A stretch of 64,000 nucleotides of DNA from Siphonodentalium dalli (lineage: Eukaryota > Mollusca > Scaphopoda > Gadilida > Siphonodentaliidae). The DNA lies in NCBI GenBank assembly GCA_032622095.1, contig CP136062.1, forward strand, positions 53,089,349-53,153,348, given 5' to 3'. The position numbers and the translations under genes are program-made. Each line of letters opens with the position of its first letter. Position 1 is the first letter of the stretch. Positions 46,140 to 58,390 of the stretch are shown here, in pieces. The notes beneath the pieces were generated by a model. That model was not told the origin of the DNA. It saw only the letters and a program-made list of their open reading frames with translations, and made no database searches.

Positions 46140-47294
46140 TGAATTTTCCAAGTTGAAAATTCCCATCATGAATCCCCTCATGGTTGGCAAATTTCCAACT
46201 GAGGGTCAATTTCATTCCAAACATTTTACAAAAAACATTACACTAAATACTGGTTGGGATATCAAACTGTCAGAACAAAGTCATTCCTATGTTAGTCTTG
46301 TGTTGCTACTAATGTTGTGCCAGACATGTAATGTCCAACTGGTGGAAATTGTATCAGCAAAGATCCATGTCACTACGTCCATAATGTCAGGAACATGGGT
46401 GAAGGGCCGCTTTGTGGGTGTCCACCTTGGCATTTCTAACTGCACCCCGCCCCCTTAACGGAGACCAAATTCCATTTGCACCCCTAATAGCCCAGTGGCT
46501 CAGGGCCAACATTTAGCAAAATCGGATTAAAGCATGAAACTTTGCCGATGTGTAAAATGGGATATGGGAAACAATTTTTGGAGGGGAATGCCCGGGCTGG
46601 TCATGGTTTCTGAGAATTTCTGGTTTCCATGGTAACAGCATATAATATTTTGGGAAAAGTGAAAAAAATGCCTAGGTTTGGAAACAATTAGATTTGTGTT
46701 TGCATAAATGATGTGAACTCATAGTGCAACCAGTGGCCCATCAAATGAACTGGGGCACAATGACATATAGGGTCAAGGTCAACCACTAAGGTCAAGGTCA
46801 TTGGGAAAATGTAATTTTTCTGTCTATTTTTTATTGATGGTCTCATACGGCGCCAATCCTAATGCCTTAGTCATAAATGCAGTCCCTTTCATAAATGCAT
46901 AAATATTTTATTTCATACGGCTATTGTTTAGTTTTGGTAACCTTAAGTCCAGATCATCACATTTTTAGATACCACTTTTAAGGTAAATCAAGTGAACTTT
47001 AAATTTACCCTCACATATGAACATTAAATGTAGTAATACAACGTAAATATAGAGCCATTTTGTTGGGTTAATATTATTATTAGAGTTTTCAGGTTGAGTT
47101 GGTAATTTTAATATATAATACATATCGTTTTGCCGTGGCAACTGCTATCGAAAATATCGCAAAATTCAGAATGAAAATGATGAGGCTTGCGAATTATTTT
47201 CCGAGAAAAAATTCCACCAGCAGGTCCTGTATCAGAAATTCATTCACTTTGAAGGTAAAATATGGACTTATATGAACATAATTGTGGTTTCCAT
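46140..47294. other. Intron sequence with dispersed repeats
   Basis: Lies in the last intron of gene 2. The 46010-46130 part is homologous to 10420-10520 of gene 1 (CTTCGTTATGGGT through AATTCAGGACAGTTT). Phrases such as GGTCAAGGTCAACC and TTCCATGGTAACAGC are repetitive in character. No gene. Confidence 0.5.
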
Positions 47295-50200
47295 GACAAC
47301 CATTATCCCAAGTACTGTCACAATGGCCAATTCCAGTTCCTACACATTGGCTATTTGATTGATTTGTGACACTATTAATTATGCTATCTGTTCTTGGTTT
47401 CTAAAGAGACAAGAGAGGATATAGCATCAGACCCTGAAATTTATCAATGGCTGATGGTTTCATATTTAAATTACTTCATGAGTGTAAATGCAATGAATAA
47501 AGACGATGACATGATACATTCAAGATATTCGTTGGATAAATCGAGATAATTTATTCATTGGAAATTTCATGCATTCCTTGTTTGGATTTATGCAAAACTT
47601 GCAATGCTCTAATATAGCAGTATACGATATCACGGATTGTAGGAGGGCTAAAAATGATAAAAAAAAATAACTATATGGGGGCATAATTGTCAGTGTATCC
47701 TGCGTTAAATGTGACGCTATGTTGGTCTGATTATTTTACGTAACTGTTAATGTTAACAAAAAATGTTAATTATTTTCGTATTCAGTGCAGGCCAACTTCG
47801 TCTGTTTTTGGTTATCGGAATAGCCCGATTGCGTCCCCTTAATGTTGTCATCTCCACTTGACAATATTCAGAAATTGCTATAATAACTGTTTTCTATTTC
47901 AGATATGTTCAGTTCTGTTGTAGCTATATAATGTATGATAAGCTTATTTATTGACATTCGCTCTGTCATACTTGGTCTACTTTTGGGTTGAAAATGATAA
48001 ACGTATTCAAAATTGATTGGTAGAATGGAGCAAGGAGCATAACTCATTGGCAAATTGAACGAACAAACCTAAAGTACATATATTTTTGACACATACTATT
48101 TCTGTCAAAAATAAGAAATGTCTGATGGGGCCTTTTCCAAAGACAATGACTCAGTATTGATTTGAAGTACAGTACCCCGTCTCAATATTGGCCAAAAGTG
48201 CTGGAAATTGTGTATTGCTATCTAAGTCTTAAGTGCTACTTCATCTCCTGTCACAGACATGGAATATATCCTAGTAAGGGAATTTTAGCAGACGGAATTT
48301 CAGTGGAGACAGGTGAGAGCCGTCAGTGGTGAATAATTAATCGGTTTTCTCTACACAGAGATTGCTGTACTATTTATAGAAAATCAATACTTTTGGGCAT
48401 CTCGCATGCTGATTGGTCAATGTCGAGTATAACAAATATATGTTGTTGGAATTTATCAAAAGTCTTCGGACTTCTCACCTGTCAAGATCAAGAGCCGAAA
48501 TAAAGAGGCATCCCGCAGTGAAAATGGTCATGGAGAACACGGTCAGCCAAATGCATTGGTTGCCTTTACTATCGCCTAGCAGAAGACCGGAAAGTGGTCG
48601 GAGGTGTCTTTTGAAGAAAGACCAGTGGTAGGCTGGTAATATATTGTGAATCCCAGGTATTTGTTGACCAACGTGTGCTTCCATGACGTTTTTATTTGGG
48701 TTAAGCAGATCGAAGATTTACGAGAATCAGTGAGCATCCAATTCTCATTTTTTGGCATCCATAGGAATGCAAACCCTGATGGTAGACCAGTGGAAGAATC
48801 AATTCATGGAGAGATCATGCGCAGAGGCTGCGACATGTTGGGTATACATACTAAATTGTGCGACCAAATATTGTATGCACCATGAACGATTCTCATTTTG
48901 GTATCCCCTCGATTGGTAGTTTAAATTTAATTTGCGCTCTTTTATGGGCGACCTCTCAGTTGGACTCCTTCATATATTAGCAATTGTGGCTTGCTGATTT
49001 TTAATAGCTACTTGGTCCCCAACTGTCACACCAACTTGGGTCTGATGTGGGCAGCCACCGATAAGCAGACGATAGCCGATGAGAAGAGGTATCCCTCAGA
49101 GAATTCACGGTCAGCCAAATACATTGGTAACCCTTACTATCGCTTGCGATATATTGGAATCCGAGTATTTGGTGACCAATATGAACACCCGTTGGCGCAT
49201 CTCAATGTGGCGTACCTTAAAACATAAAAATGATTCACTGAGATTGGTCCATGCTTGGTTGGTCTCCCACTCGTTGACAACCTTCACAGCCAGACAATTA
49301 CCTGGGAAGACCAGAAAGCTCTTTAAGAATGATAAGGCGATGGGCTGGCTGTGTGGGTATGTCCTGTGTGCGATCCAACCTTGCACGATCGATATTCAAT
49401 TTTGATAAGATTACTTTTGCAGAATTTGTGTGGTTGGCTGCCCTTGTCTGTCTTGGTGGTTGGACGACAATTGGCTCCCAAGAAAATTGGCATGCAAGAG
49501 GAGCTGAAGTTGGGCGCCGTCACAGTGACACCACATGGTTAACACACTGAGGGCTTTTCACTTCATTTAGACCGGCGATAAGTAATTATAGAAGCCTTTT
49601 TGGACAATATGGCATCCCTGATTCCGGGTTGGCATCTCAGATGGAGCTCTAGTTCGGTGTCGACCATCAGAGGCGGACCAGGCAGATATAAAATGGATAA
49701 CCAGTGATGATGGTAACCAGAAAAGGTATACCCACTTGATTTTTTGGGACAACCTGTCTGATGGTCGATCACCCTGGGTTGAGTGACCGGACCAGATATT
49801 TCAATCAACGACTCCGTCGCAGATGGCAGGCACTCAACCCCGTCAGCAACACGTGATATGCCAACCCTCGTGATCCTGTGGCTACCTGACATATGCATAG
49901 ATATTGACGAAGACAATGCCGAGTTATACCACTTGGTTGACGAGCCATACCGGAGTCACACCAACCTGGACACCCTAAGGTCTTAGAATAGTAGGCGCAT
50001 ATTAAAGCTGTACAGACGAGATAGGCAGGAACCCAAGAGCTGTGTCCAGGCTGGATGTACTGGTATGTGTCGCCAAACACGGTGCGTTGGTCATATTTTA
50101 AATAGAGAAACTGCGGCATGGTAACGTCCTCCAGATGTGCGCCTTTTGTTTGATGAAGATGTGAAAATGAATAACCATGTCGAAATGCCCTCGGCCATGT

Positions 50201-50740
50201 GGTTTTGATGGTGGAATCTGATAATAACTAGGGCCAGGTGGGAAATGTGGTTTCTCCCCTTAGTATGCGGTAGAGCTGAGACTGGGGCTAGATGGAAATG
50301 TAGTTTCCCTCCCAGTGGTCCCACTGTCGAAACCTATGAGAATACAAATCTTTCATCAAACAAAGGTCGGCGTCACGGATTCCTTCCCTTGTGGTGCACA
50401 CTGGGTCTGATGTAAATTTACAAAGGCGAGGGTACTAACCTATAGATCATGATTTATCAATGTGGTGTCCATACTATACAACGCCCTGTACTACTTCAGG
50501 CTGCGAATGCAGAAATGGTTTCTCTCTGCACATGGTCGGGTAGATGACGATTTCGGTCATGGAAGTCAAGGGGAAAACAAACTCAAGACATATACATTTG
50601 TTGACAAATCGATATCTGACTGCTGATATGCAGCTGGCGTGACGGTCTAGATGTACGATTCGAGTGTCCGTGAATTACAACCTGACTAGGTTCTGTCCCT
50701 TAAACTGGCAGTAGACGGCACAGCCATTTATTTTTCCGGA
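47295..50740. repeat. Tandem duplication, copy 1 (3446 bp), in a gene 2 intron
   Basis: Starts GACAACCATTATCCCAAGTA and ends CAGCCATTTATTTTTCCGGA, the same phrases that bound copy 2. Contains a stretch (48090-48240) homologous to the gene 1 intron at 10711-10850. Reading frames (for example 117 residues at 49563-49916 and 108 at 49079-49405) recur in copy 2 with frame damage and have no recognised domain. Confidence 0.9.
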
Positions 50741-53700
50741 CAACCATTATCCCAAGTACTGTCACAATGGCCAATTCCAGTTCCTACACATTGGCTATTT
50801 GATTGATTTGTGACACTATTAATTATGCTATCTGTTCTTGGTTTCTAAAGAGACAAGAGAGGATATAGCATCAGACCCTGAAATTTATCAATGGCTGACG
50901 GTTTCATATTTTAATTACTTCATGATTGTAAATGCAATGAATAAAGACGATGACATGATACATTCAAGATATTAGTTGGATAAATCGAGATAATTTATTC
51001 ATTTGGAAATTTCATGCATTCCTTGTTTGGATTTATGCAAAACTTGCAATGCTCTAATATAGCAGTATACGATATCACGGATTGTAGGAGGGCTAAAAAT
51101 GATAAAAAAAATTAACTATATGGGGGCATAATTGTCAGTGTATCCTGCGTTAAATGTGACGCTATGTTGGTCTGATTATTTTACGTAACTGTTAATGTTA
51201 ACAAAAAATGTTAATTATTTTCGTATTCAGTGCAGGCCAACTTCGTCTGTTTTTGGTTATCGGAATAGCCCGATTGCGTCCCCTTAATGTTGTCATCTCC
51301 ACTTGACAATATTCAGAAATTGCTATAATAACTTTTTTCTATTTCAAATATGTTCAGTTCTGTTGTAGCTATATAATGTATGATAAGCTTATTTATTGAC
51401 ATTCGCTCTGTCATACTTGGTCTACTTTTGGGTTGAAAATGATAAACGTATTCAAAATTGATTGGTAGAATGGAGCAAGGAGCATAACTCATTGGCAAAT
51501 TGAACGAACAAACCTAAAGTACATATATTTTTGACACGTACTATTTCTGTCAAAAATAAGAAATGTCTGATGGGGCCTTTTCCAAAGACAATGGCTCAGT
51601 ATTGATTTGAAGTATAGTACCCCCTCTCAAGTTTGCCAAAAGTGCTGGAAATTGTGTATTGCTATCTACGTCTTAAGTGCTACTTCATCTCCTGTCACAG
51701 ACATGGAATATATCCTAGTAAGGGAATTTTAGCAGACGGAATTTCAGTGGAGCCAGCTGAGAGCCGTCAGTGGTGAATTATTAATCGGGTTTTCTACACA
51801 GAGATTGCTGTACTATTTATAGTAAATCAATATTTTTGGGCATCTCGTATGCTGATTGGTCAATGTCGAGTATAACAAATATATGTTTTTGGAATTTATC
51901 AAAAGTCTTCAGACTTCTCACCTGTCAAGATCAAGAGCCGAAATAAAGAGGCATCCCGCGGTGAAAATGGTCATGGAGAACACGGTCAGCCAAATGCATT
52001 GGTTGCCTTTACTATCGCCTAGCAGAAGACCGGAAAGTGGTCGGAGGTGTCTTTTGAAGAAAGACCAGTGGTAGGCTGGTGATATATTGTGAATCCCAGG
52101 TATTTGTTGACCAACGTGTGCTTCCATGACGTTTTTATTTGGGTTAAGCAGATCGAAGATTTACGAGAATCATTTCTCATTTTGGTATCCCCTCGATTGG
52201 TAATATAAATTTAATTGGCGCTCTTTTATGGGCGACCTCTCAGTTGGACTGATTTTTAATAGCTACTTGGTCCCCAATTGTCACACCAACTTTGGTCTGA
52301 CGTGGGCAGCCACCGATAATCAGACGATAGGGATGAGTAGAGGTATCCCTCAGAGAATTCACGGTCAGCCAAATACATTGGTAACCCTTACTATCGCTTG
52401 CGATATATTGGGAATCCCAGGTATTTGGTGACCAATATGAACACCCGTTGGCGCATCTCAATGTGGCGTACCTTAAAACATAAAAATGATTCACTGAGAT
52501 TGGTCATGCTTGGTCTGTCTCCCACTCGTTGGACAACCTTCACAGCGGCCAGACAATTACCTGGGAAGACCAGAAAGCTCTTAAAGAATGATAAGGCGAT
52601 GGGCTGGCTGTGTGTGTATGTCCTGTGTGCGATCCAACCTTGCACGATCGATGTTCAATTTTGATAAGATGACTTTTGCAGAATTTATGTGGCTGGCTGC
52701 CCATGTCTGTCTTGGTGGTTGGACGACAATTGGGTCCCAAGAAAGTTGGCATACAAGAGGAGCTAAAGTTGGGCGCCGTCACAGTGACACCACATGGTTA
52801 ACACACTGAGGGCTTTCCACTTCATTTAGACCGGCGATAGTAATTATAGAAGCCTTTTTGTACAATATGGCATCCATGATTCCGGGTTGGCATCTCAGAT
52901 GGAGCTCTTGTTGGGTGTCGACCGTCAGATGCGGACCAGGCAGATATTTATGGATGACCAGTGATGATGGTAACCAGAAAGGGTATACCACTTGATTTTT
53001 TGGACAACCTGTCTGATGGTCGATATTCCTGGGTTGAGTGACCGGACCAGATATTTCAATCAACGACTCCGTCGCAGATGGCATGCACTCAACCCCGTGA
53101 GCAACACGTGATATGCCAACCATATGCATAGATATTGACGAAGACAATGCCGAGTTATACCACTTGTTGACGAGCCATACCGGAGTCACACCAACCTGGA
53201 CACCCTAATTTCTTAGAATAGTAGGCGCCTATTAAAGCTGTACAGATGAGATAGGCAGGAGGCCGAAAGCTGTGTCCAGGCTGGATGTGCCGATATGTGT
53301 CGCCAACATGGTGCATTGGTCATATTTTAAATAGAGAAACTGCGGCATGGTAACGTCTCCAGATGTGCGCCTTTTGTTTGATGAAGATGTGAAAATGAAT
53401 AACGATGTCGAATGCCTCGGCCATGTGGTTTTGATGGTGGGATCTGATAATACTAGGGTCAGGTGGGAAATGTGGTTTCTCCCCTTAGTATGTGGTAGAG
53501 TTGAGACTGAGGCTAGATGGGAAATGTAGTTTACCTCCCCAGTGGTCCCACTGTCGAAACCTATGAGAATACAAATCTTTCATCAAACAAAGGTTGGCGT
53601 CACGGATTCCTTCCCTTGTTGTGAACATCTTGGTCTGATGGAAATTTACAAAGGCGAGGGTACTAACCTATATACTGTCTATACTATACAACGCCCTGTA

Positions 53701-53942
53701 CTACTTCAGGCTGGCGAATGCAGCAATGGTTTCTCTGCACATGGTCAGGTAGATGGCGATTTCGGGCATGGAAGTCAAGGGGAAAACTGACTCAAGACAT
53801 ATAAATTGTTGACAAATCGATATTTGACTGCTGATATGCCGTGACGGTCTAGATGTACAATTCGAGTGTCCGTGAATTACAACCTGACTGGGTTCTGCCC
53901 CTTAAACTGGCAGTAGACGGCACAGCCATTTATTTTTCCGGA
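50741..53942. repeat. Tandem duplication, copy 2 (3202 bp)
   Basis: Aligned to copy 1 along its whole length at high identity. It lacks about 190 bp present in copy 1 near 48735-48925; the deletion point sits at a short TTCTCATTTT homology that bounds the missing piece. Small indels account for the rest of the length difference. Confidence 0.9.
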
Positions 53943-54447
53943 ACTTAACGTCAAAAGGGATGCCGTTTCTGTCGTAAAGGTCCAAATTGAGTGTGACATG
54001 GACATTAGCAGGGATCTCAGCAAAGAATATGAGGGGGCTCACTCCAAAAGGATTAGATTTTATTTGGTGTGCATTGGGAACCGAAGAGACTTATTTTGAA
54101 GGCACACTACCATTTGTCGGAATAATTAGTTTTTGGCTCGTGACATTAGACACGTAATGCAGTTCCGATGGATTTGCGGATTTGGCGGTTACGTGTTGCA
54201 AATTTGAAACCCCGTGCACGTTATATAGGTGTAAAAATGCATGCGTAATTGTTAGAGTGTAAAGGGAGATGCGAGATCTCCATGCAACCTATCGGTGTAA
54301 ACTGTGTCATGCAGGTTTGTAAATAGTTCAAGTGTAACTTTACGGAGATGTGAGATCTCCAGGCAACATCTCGGTGTGTAGATGAAAGGGAACTTCGGGA
54401 TTTTCGCCAGTGTTCATTCTAATTATTATGTGTAGACATGTACAAAC

Positions 54448-54501
54448 CTGCACCAACTGCTGTTTGTTGCATTGTAGTGTTCATTGTTTCTGTTTTACAT
54501 C
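54448..54501 (-). CDS. Gene 2 linker exon
   Basis: A 54-nt exon, phase 1-1, with acceptor TTTCTTAATCAACAG and donor GGTGCAG|GTTTGT. It encodes GCKTETMNTTMQQTAVGAG, matching gene 1 exon 5 with three replacements. Neighbouring intron sequence (54500-54700) also matches gene 1 (10990-11210). Confidence 0.75.
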
Positions 54502-55120
54502 CTGTTGATTAAGAAACAGTGAGGTTATTATATATGTGTGGCACGGAGGGCTACACTGTTACACTGGTTATTTTGAGCCAAATGAGGTACACGATAATTC
54601 AAGGGAAATAGAGAGTGAGTAATCATAATGTCCATGATATATTTCGCAATCATGAGAGGAATCATAATTGTTTCGATCAATTCAAGAATTTTCATAGTCT
54701 TCTTAGTTATAAAAATAAATTAAAGAAAGAATCTGATAAATAAGGATATATCTGTAATATAGCAACATATTAATTCGATACCATGTCGGTTAACCAATGA
54801 CACATTGTGCTTCAGGTGAGTTATTTATAGGCTATAAATCTACACTCAAATCTCGGACCGTGATATCTTTCTTCCCCATTGTAACATAATGGATACCCCG
54901 TAGTATGCTGTTATACCATGTAACTAAACATGTACGTTAACTTTTGGGCACAAATGAGTTACCAATAATAGAGCCAATGCCATAAGATATGCAATGAAGA
55001 TGATGATATGTGAAATTCGAAAGTATTCGCTTGTATTTCCTGTCTTGATTTATGCAGAATAGAACGTGCGTATATGCCCTAATGCACTAAGATCGTTTAC
55101 CTCATACCAGGGCTATATAT

Positions 55121-56707
55121 CGATGCAGCAGGGGGGGGCCGATTTTTTTTTACGAGACATCAGGTGGGGGGTGGTGGGTGGTTAACCCGAAGCCGGAAAC
55201 AGTTTTTGACCACCTTTTTTGCATTTTTTTTTTCATTGACATATTTTCAACTGTTTTAAACATATTTGTTTATTTGTTGTGGCTTGTTGCAATATGAGAA
55301 GCACTAATACATTCAATATTGTTATAATTACCCCCATAAGTTGATATAAAATGGAAAAATAGTGAATATTGTTGGGGTGGGTCCCAAAATTTTCATTGAT
55401 TTTTTTGGCGCGCATTTTTTTTTATTGTGTCTGTTTCAGCTTGCTTGGCAGTTTTTATATTGAAAATTGTCTAGTTCACGGTGTAGATCAATAAAAAAAT
55501 ACTTCAGATAGCTCTAGGGTAGGGTGAACTTAATGCAGTCTGACAATATCAGCTAACAACTCATGACAGAATATTACAATAATTCTTATACTTTACTCAT
55601 ACAGTTAGTTGATGCATGAGTGTAATGTATGAACTAAATATTTGTATCAGTGTTTGTATACTAAATTGATTTTTAAATATACTTTTGTCAAATAATTATT
55701 TGAATTGTCAAATTATTTGTTTCAGTGTTGTTGACAACCATCAATAAGTAAATAAGTAGACATGAAATAAAGTTTTAATAACATTTATTGAAAGAAACAA
55801 AAATATAACCTTCCTTGGATAGTCTTCTGAAAAGTATTACTAGTATGTAAATGACACTTAATGTCTAATTCAGGCTAATTTGAAAATTATCAAAGAAGAA
55901 AATTAATTTACTTAATTATTGTATATTTATAAGATGATGTGCATGCAAGGAGGTCTAGTTTGAAGGCACACATAAAGGTTATGTACCGAATGTGTGTGAA
56001 TTTCTTATTGCACATGAACTCCATCCAGTACAAGACCGAAGTTCAGCTCTGATTGTCCAAATGAATCTCAGTAATATACATATGTGTATATGGATTTGGC
56101 ACTAAATTGACCATCAACGTTCAAACTCAAAGGGTTAAGCATTAATTTAGGCCTAGTTCTAAGTCGTAATGCGAGGTCGGGTCGGTGGTCATGCAGGCAT
56201 ACATAAAAGTTAATTCGTACACTGGTTCATATGCACATTTTCCTTTTTGGTATTACTATAGGCTCTAGGCCTACTAGTTGATGCTGGTTGATGTCTGAAA
56301 AAAGATAAATTTAAGTTTGTGTAATTTTTTATTCTACTGTAGGCCCTAACACTGGCCCTAGTTATTTTTGTTGTCATTCCAGGGGATTCAACATATTTTT
56401 CATCTACTCACCAGCTGTACTCACACAGATGAATAGGCTGGGTTATAAATTTACCAATATAATCACATAATATTCTACCTTTGTTGATTGCTTAGAGTTC
56501 AATTTTGCACATGTTTGTTAACAGGAAGTAACATTTAATTTGGTCTTTCAAAGAAGGGACCAATATAGAGCGGTTGGTCGTTTTTTACAGAGGGGACCAA
56601 CATAAAGTTTTGATGTTTTGGGGTGGGTGTCTAAAATTTTATGAAAAAAAAATGCAAGAAAGGGTGGTTGGGTGTAAAAAAAATGCCCCCCCCCCCCCCA
56701 CGATGCA
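55121..56707. mobile_element. 1.57-kb hAT-like insertion in a gene 2 intron
   Basis: CGATGCA occurs on both sides (55121-55127 and 56701-56707). The ends are CAGGGGGGGGCCGATTTTTT on the left and, inverted, a G run then CATTTTTTTTACACCC on the right. The equivalent gene 1 sequences (near 12500 and 12865) run uninterrupted as CGGTGCAACTAGTG, so the empty site is CGATGCAA and the duplication is probably 8 bp with a changed last base. An 8-bp duplication and CAGGG ends fit hAT. No transposase frame was recognised. Confidence 0.7.
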
Positions 56708-56799
56708 AGTGTAATATACATGTATAACTAGTAAATATGCATGGAGCAGCTGGAGCTGCACATTTCTGTGTCAGTTTTAATTGTGAGTATTATGCATAC

Positions 56800-56862
56800 C
56801 TGATTCAGACGTTGTTGTCGACGTTTGTGTTGTTATCGACGTCGTTGTTGTTGTTTCACTTT
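56800..56862 (-). CDS. Gene 2 Thr-rich stalk exon
   Basis: A 63-nt exon, phase 1-1, with acceptor CACACCATCAG|AAAGTGAAAC and donor GAATCAG|GTATGC. In the original frame it encodes ESETTTTTSITTQTSTTTSES. Only one such exon was found, against two in gene 1. A (GA)n microsatellite follows at 56876-56899. Confidence 0.7.
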
Positions 56863-57104
56863 CTGATGGTGTGAGAAAGAGAGAGAGAGAGAGAGCGAGT
56901 AATATTATGTTCATTTATAACAATGGATATTATGTTTGATGTATGATTTACACTTATGTGTGAGAAGAGATACCTTACTCGTATTTCCCTTACTCGTATA
57001 ATTATATAGTATGTATCTACACGTAGTTAAATAAGCGCAGTACTATTTTTAGCGCACCTATGTACGCGAATTTAAAAATGAGCGAAAAGTAGTACGACTC
57101 CTAA

Positions 57105-57357
57105 GTTTAACCAAAACAAGGAACATAAGAGGACTATGTTAATAATATAAAACAAGGAACATAAGAGGACAATGTTAATAATATAAAACAAGGAACATAA
57201 GAGGACAATGTTATTAATATAAAACAAGGAACATAAGTGGACCATGTTAATACATAAAAACAATGAACAGAAGAGGACAATGTTAATAATATAAAACAAG
57301 GAACATAAGAGGACAATGTTAATAATATAAAACAAGGAACATAAGAGGACTATGTTA
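57105..57357. repeat. 36-bp minisatellite, about seven units
   Basis: Units AACAAGGAACATAAGAGGAC then AATGTTAATAATATAA repeat every 36 bp (57121, 57157, 57193, 57229 and so on). Gene 1 carries a single diverged unit at the equivalent place (13370-13395). The in-frame 12-residue peptide repeat on the minus strand is an artefact. Confidence 0.9.
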
Positions 57358-57755
57358 AATCAGCCAATACGCCAATGATTTGATAGCAAACAATATGTAA
57401 TCGGGGTTCACGATTAGATGGCTAGTGGCATCTAATCACGATCACAGGTGGCACGTGATGTTCGATTGAATATAAGAATGTAGGGTATCATACATAATCC
57501 GATATTCCATAATATGTCAAACATAGCGAATTATCGAAATATGAAATACAACGAAAAAGCGAAATAAGTTTCTCATACAAACCGCCATTATTTAGTAAAG
57601 GTATATTCTTTATAGTTATTACCCTTCAGATTGCATATGATAGTCAATCGAAACGACGCGTGCCTCCTGTGGTCGCGATTATATGCCAATAGCCACCTAA
57701 TGGTGAATCCCGATTAGTTATCTTTTGGTAGTCAAGCGTGTGCGTATTAGGTGGT
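57357..57755. mobile_element. Inverted-repeat element related to the 17.0-17.6 kb element
   Basis: Arms at about 57360-57450 and 57665-57755 are inverted copies (GGGGTTCACGATTAGATGGC against the inverse of GCCACCTAATGGTGAATCCC). The core (57520-57610) is the reverse complement of the core at about 17160-17460, with phrases such as ATTATCGAAATATGAAATAC. No coding content. Confidence 0.65.
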
Positions 57756-57762
57756 TAATAAT

Positions 57763-57880
57763 ATAAAGATAGAACCGCACGAGTGTCGCATGACACTCGA
57801 GATTTGATGGCGGAGCGATACCTCGAGTGCCGGTATCGCGTTCCGCCAACAAAAGACACTCATGCGGTTCTATTTTTATT
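57763..57880. repeat. Fold-back sequence
   Basis: GATAGAACCGCACGAGTGTC is mirrored by the inverse of GACACTCATGCGGTTCTATT, and GGCGGAGCGATACC by the inverse of GGTATCGCGTTCCGCC nearer the loop. Confidence 0.75.
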
Positions 57881-58140
57881 ACATATCTCCGTATCATGGT
57901 AAGTTGACTCACAATCGTACATCTCCGGTACAGAAAATGTGAATTTAATTGAGTTTTAACACTGAATGAAATAGTTCCGTCAACAGATTGCACTATATAG
58001 TACGATTCTGAGAATTATCACACGTCTGGAAACTCGTGCGATCATTCGAATTACGTTGAGTAGACAATTATTTCACGCTCCGCGGGTATAATGTTTCGCT
58101 GTTTCTTGGTATACAGTGGGCGCATGGGCGTTTTATTTAT

Positions 58141-58390
58141 AGAATGGGAATTTTGGACGGATTAAAAGTCCAACTGTGACCCGGATGCGGAGTCCGGTAA
58201 AAGGTGTAGTTGGGAATATCAATTTCAATTTCAATTGTTATTCGGATGCCAAGAAGTGCAAGGCGATTAATTCTATGAGTTGGTCATTCGTGAAACCAAT
58301 GTATTATATATTCTATACTTACAATCATGGGTATATAATATATTATCTTGAGCGCGTTACCATTTCTGACTATGTTGTTCTTGTATTAAC
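58141..58390. repeat. Dispersed repeat, also at 35920-36365
   Basis: Starts ATTAAAAGTCCAACTGTGAC and carries GAGTCCGGTAAAAGGTGTAG and GGGTATATAATATATTATCT, shared with the copy at 35.9-36.4 kb. It lies within a gene 2 intron. Confidence 0.7.

Noticed and set aside
49563-49916. 117-residue minus-strand frame in the tandem duplication
   Set aside because: Its counterpart in copy 2 differs by indels, and no protein family is recognised; similarity is explained by the DNA duplication.
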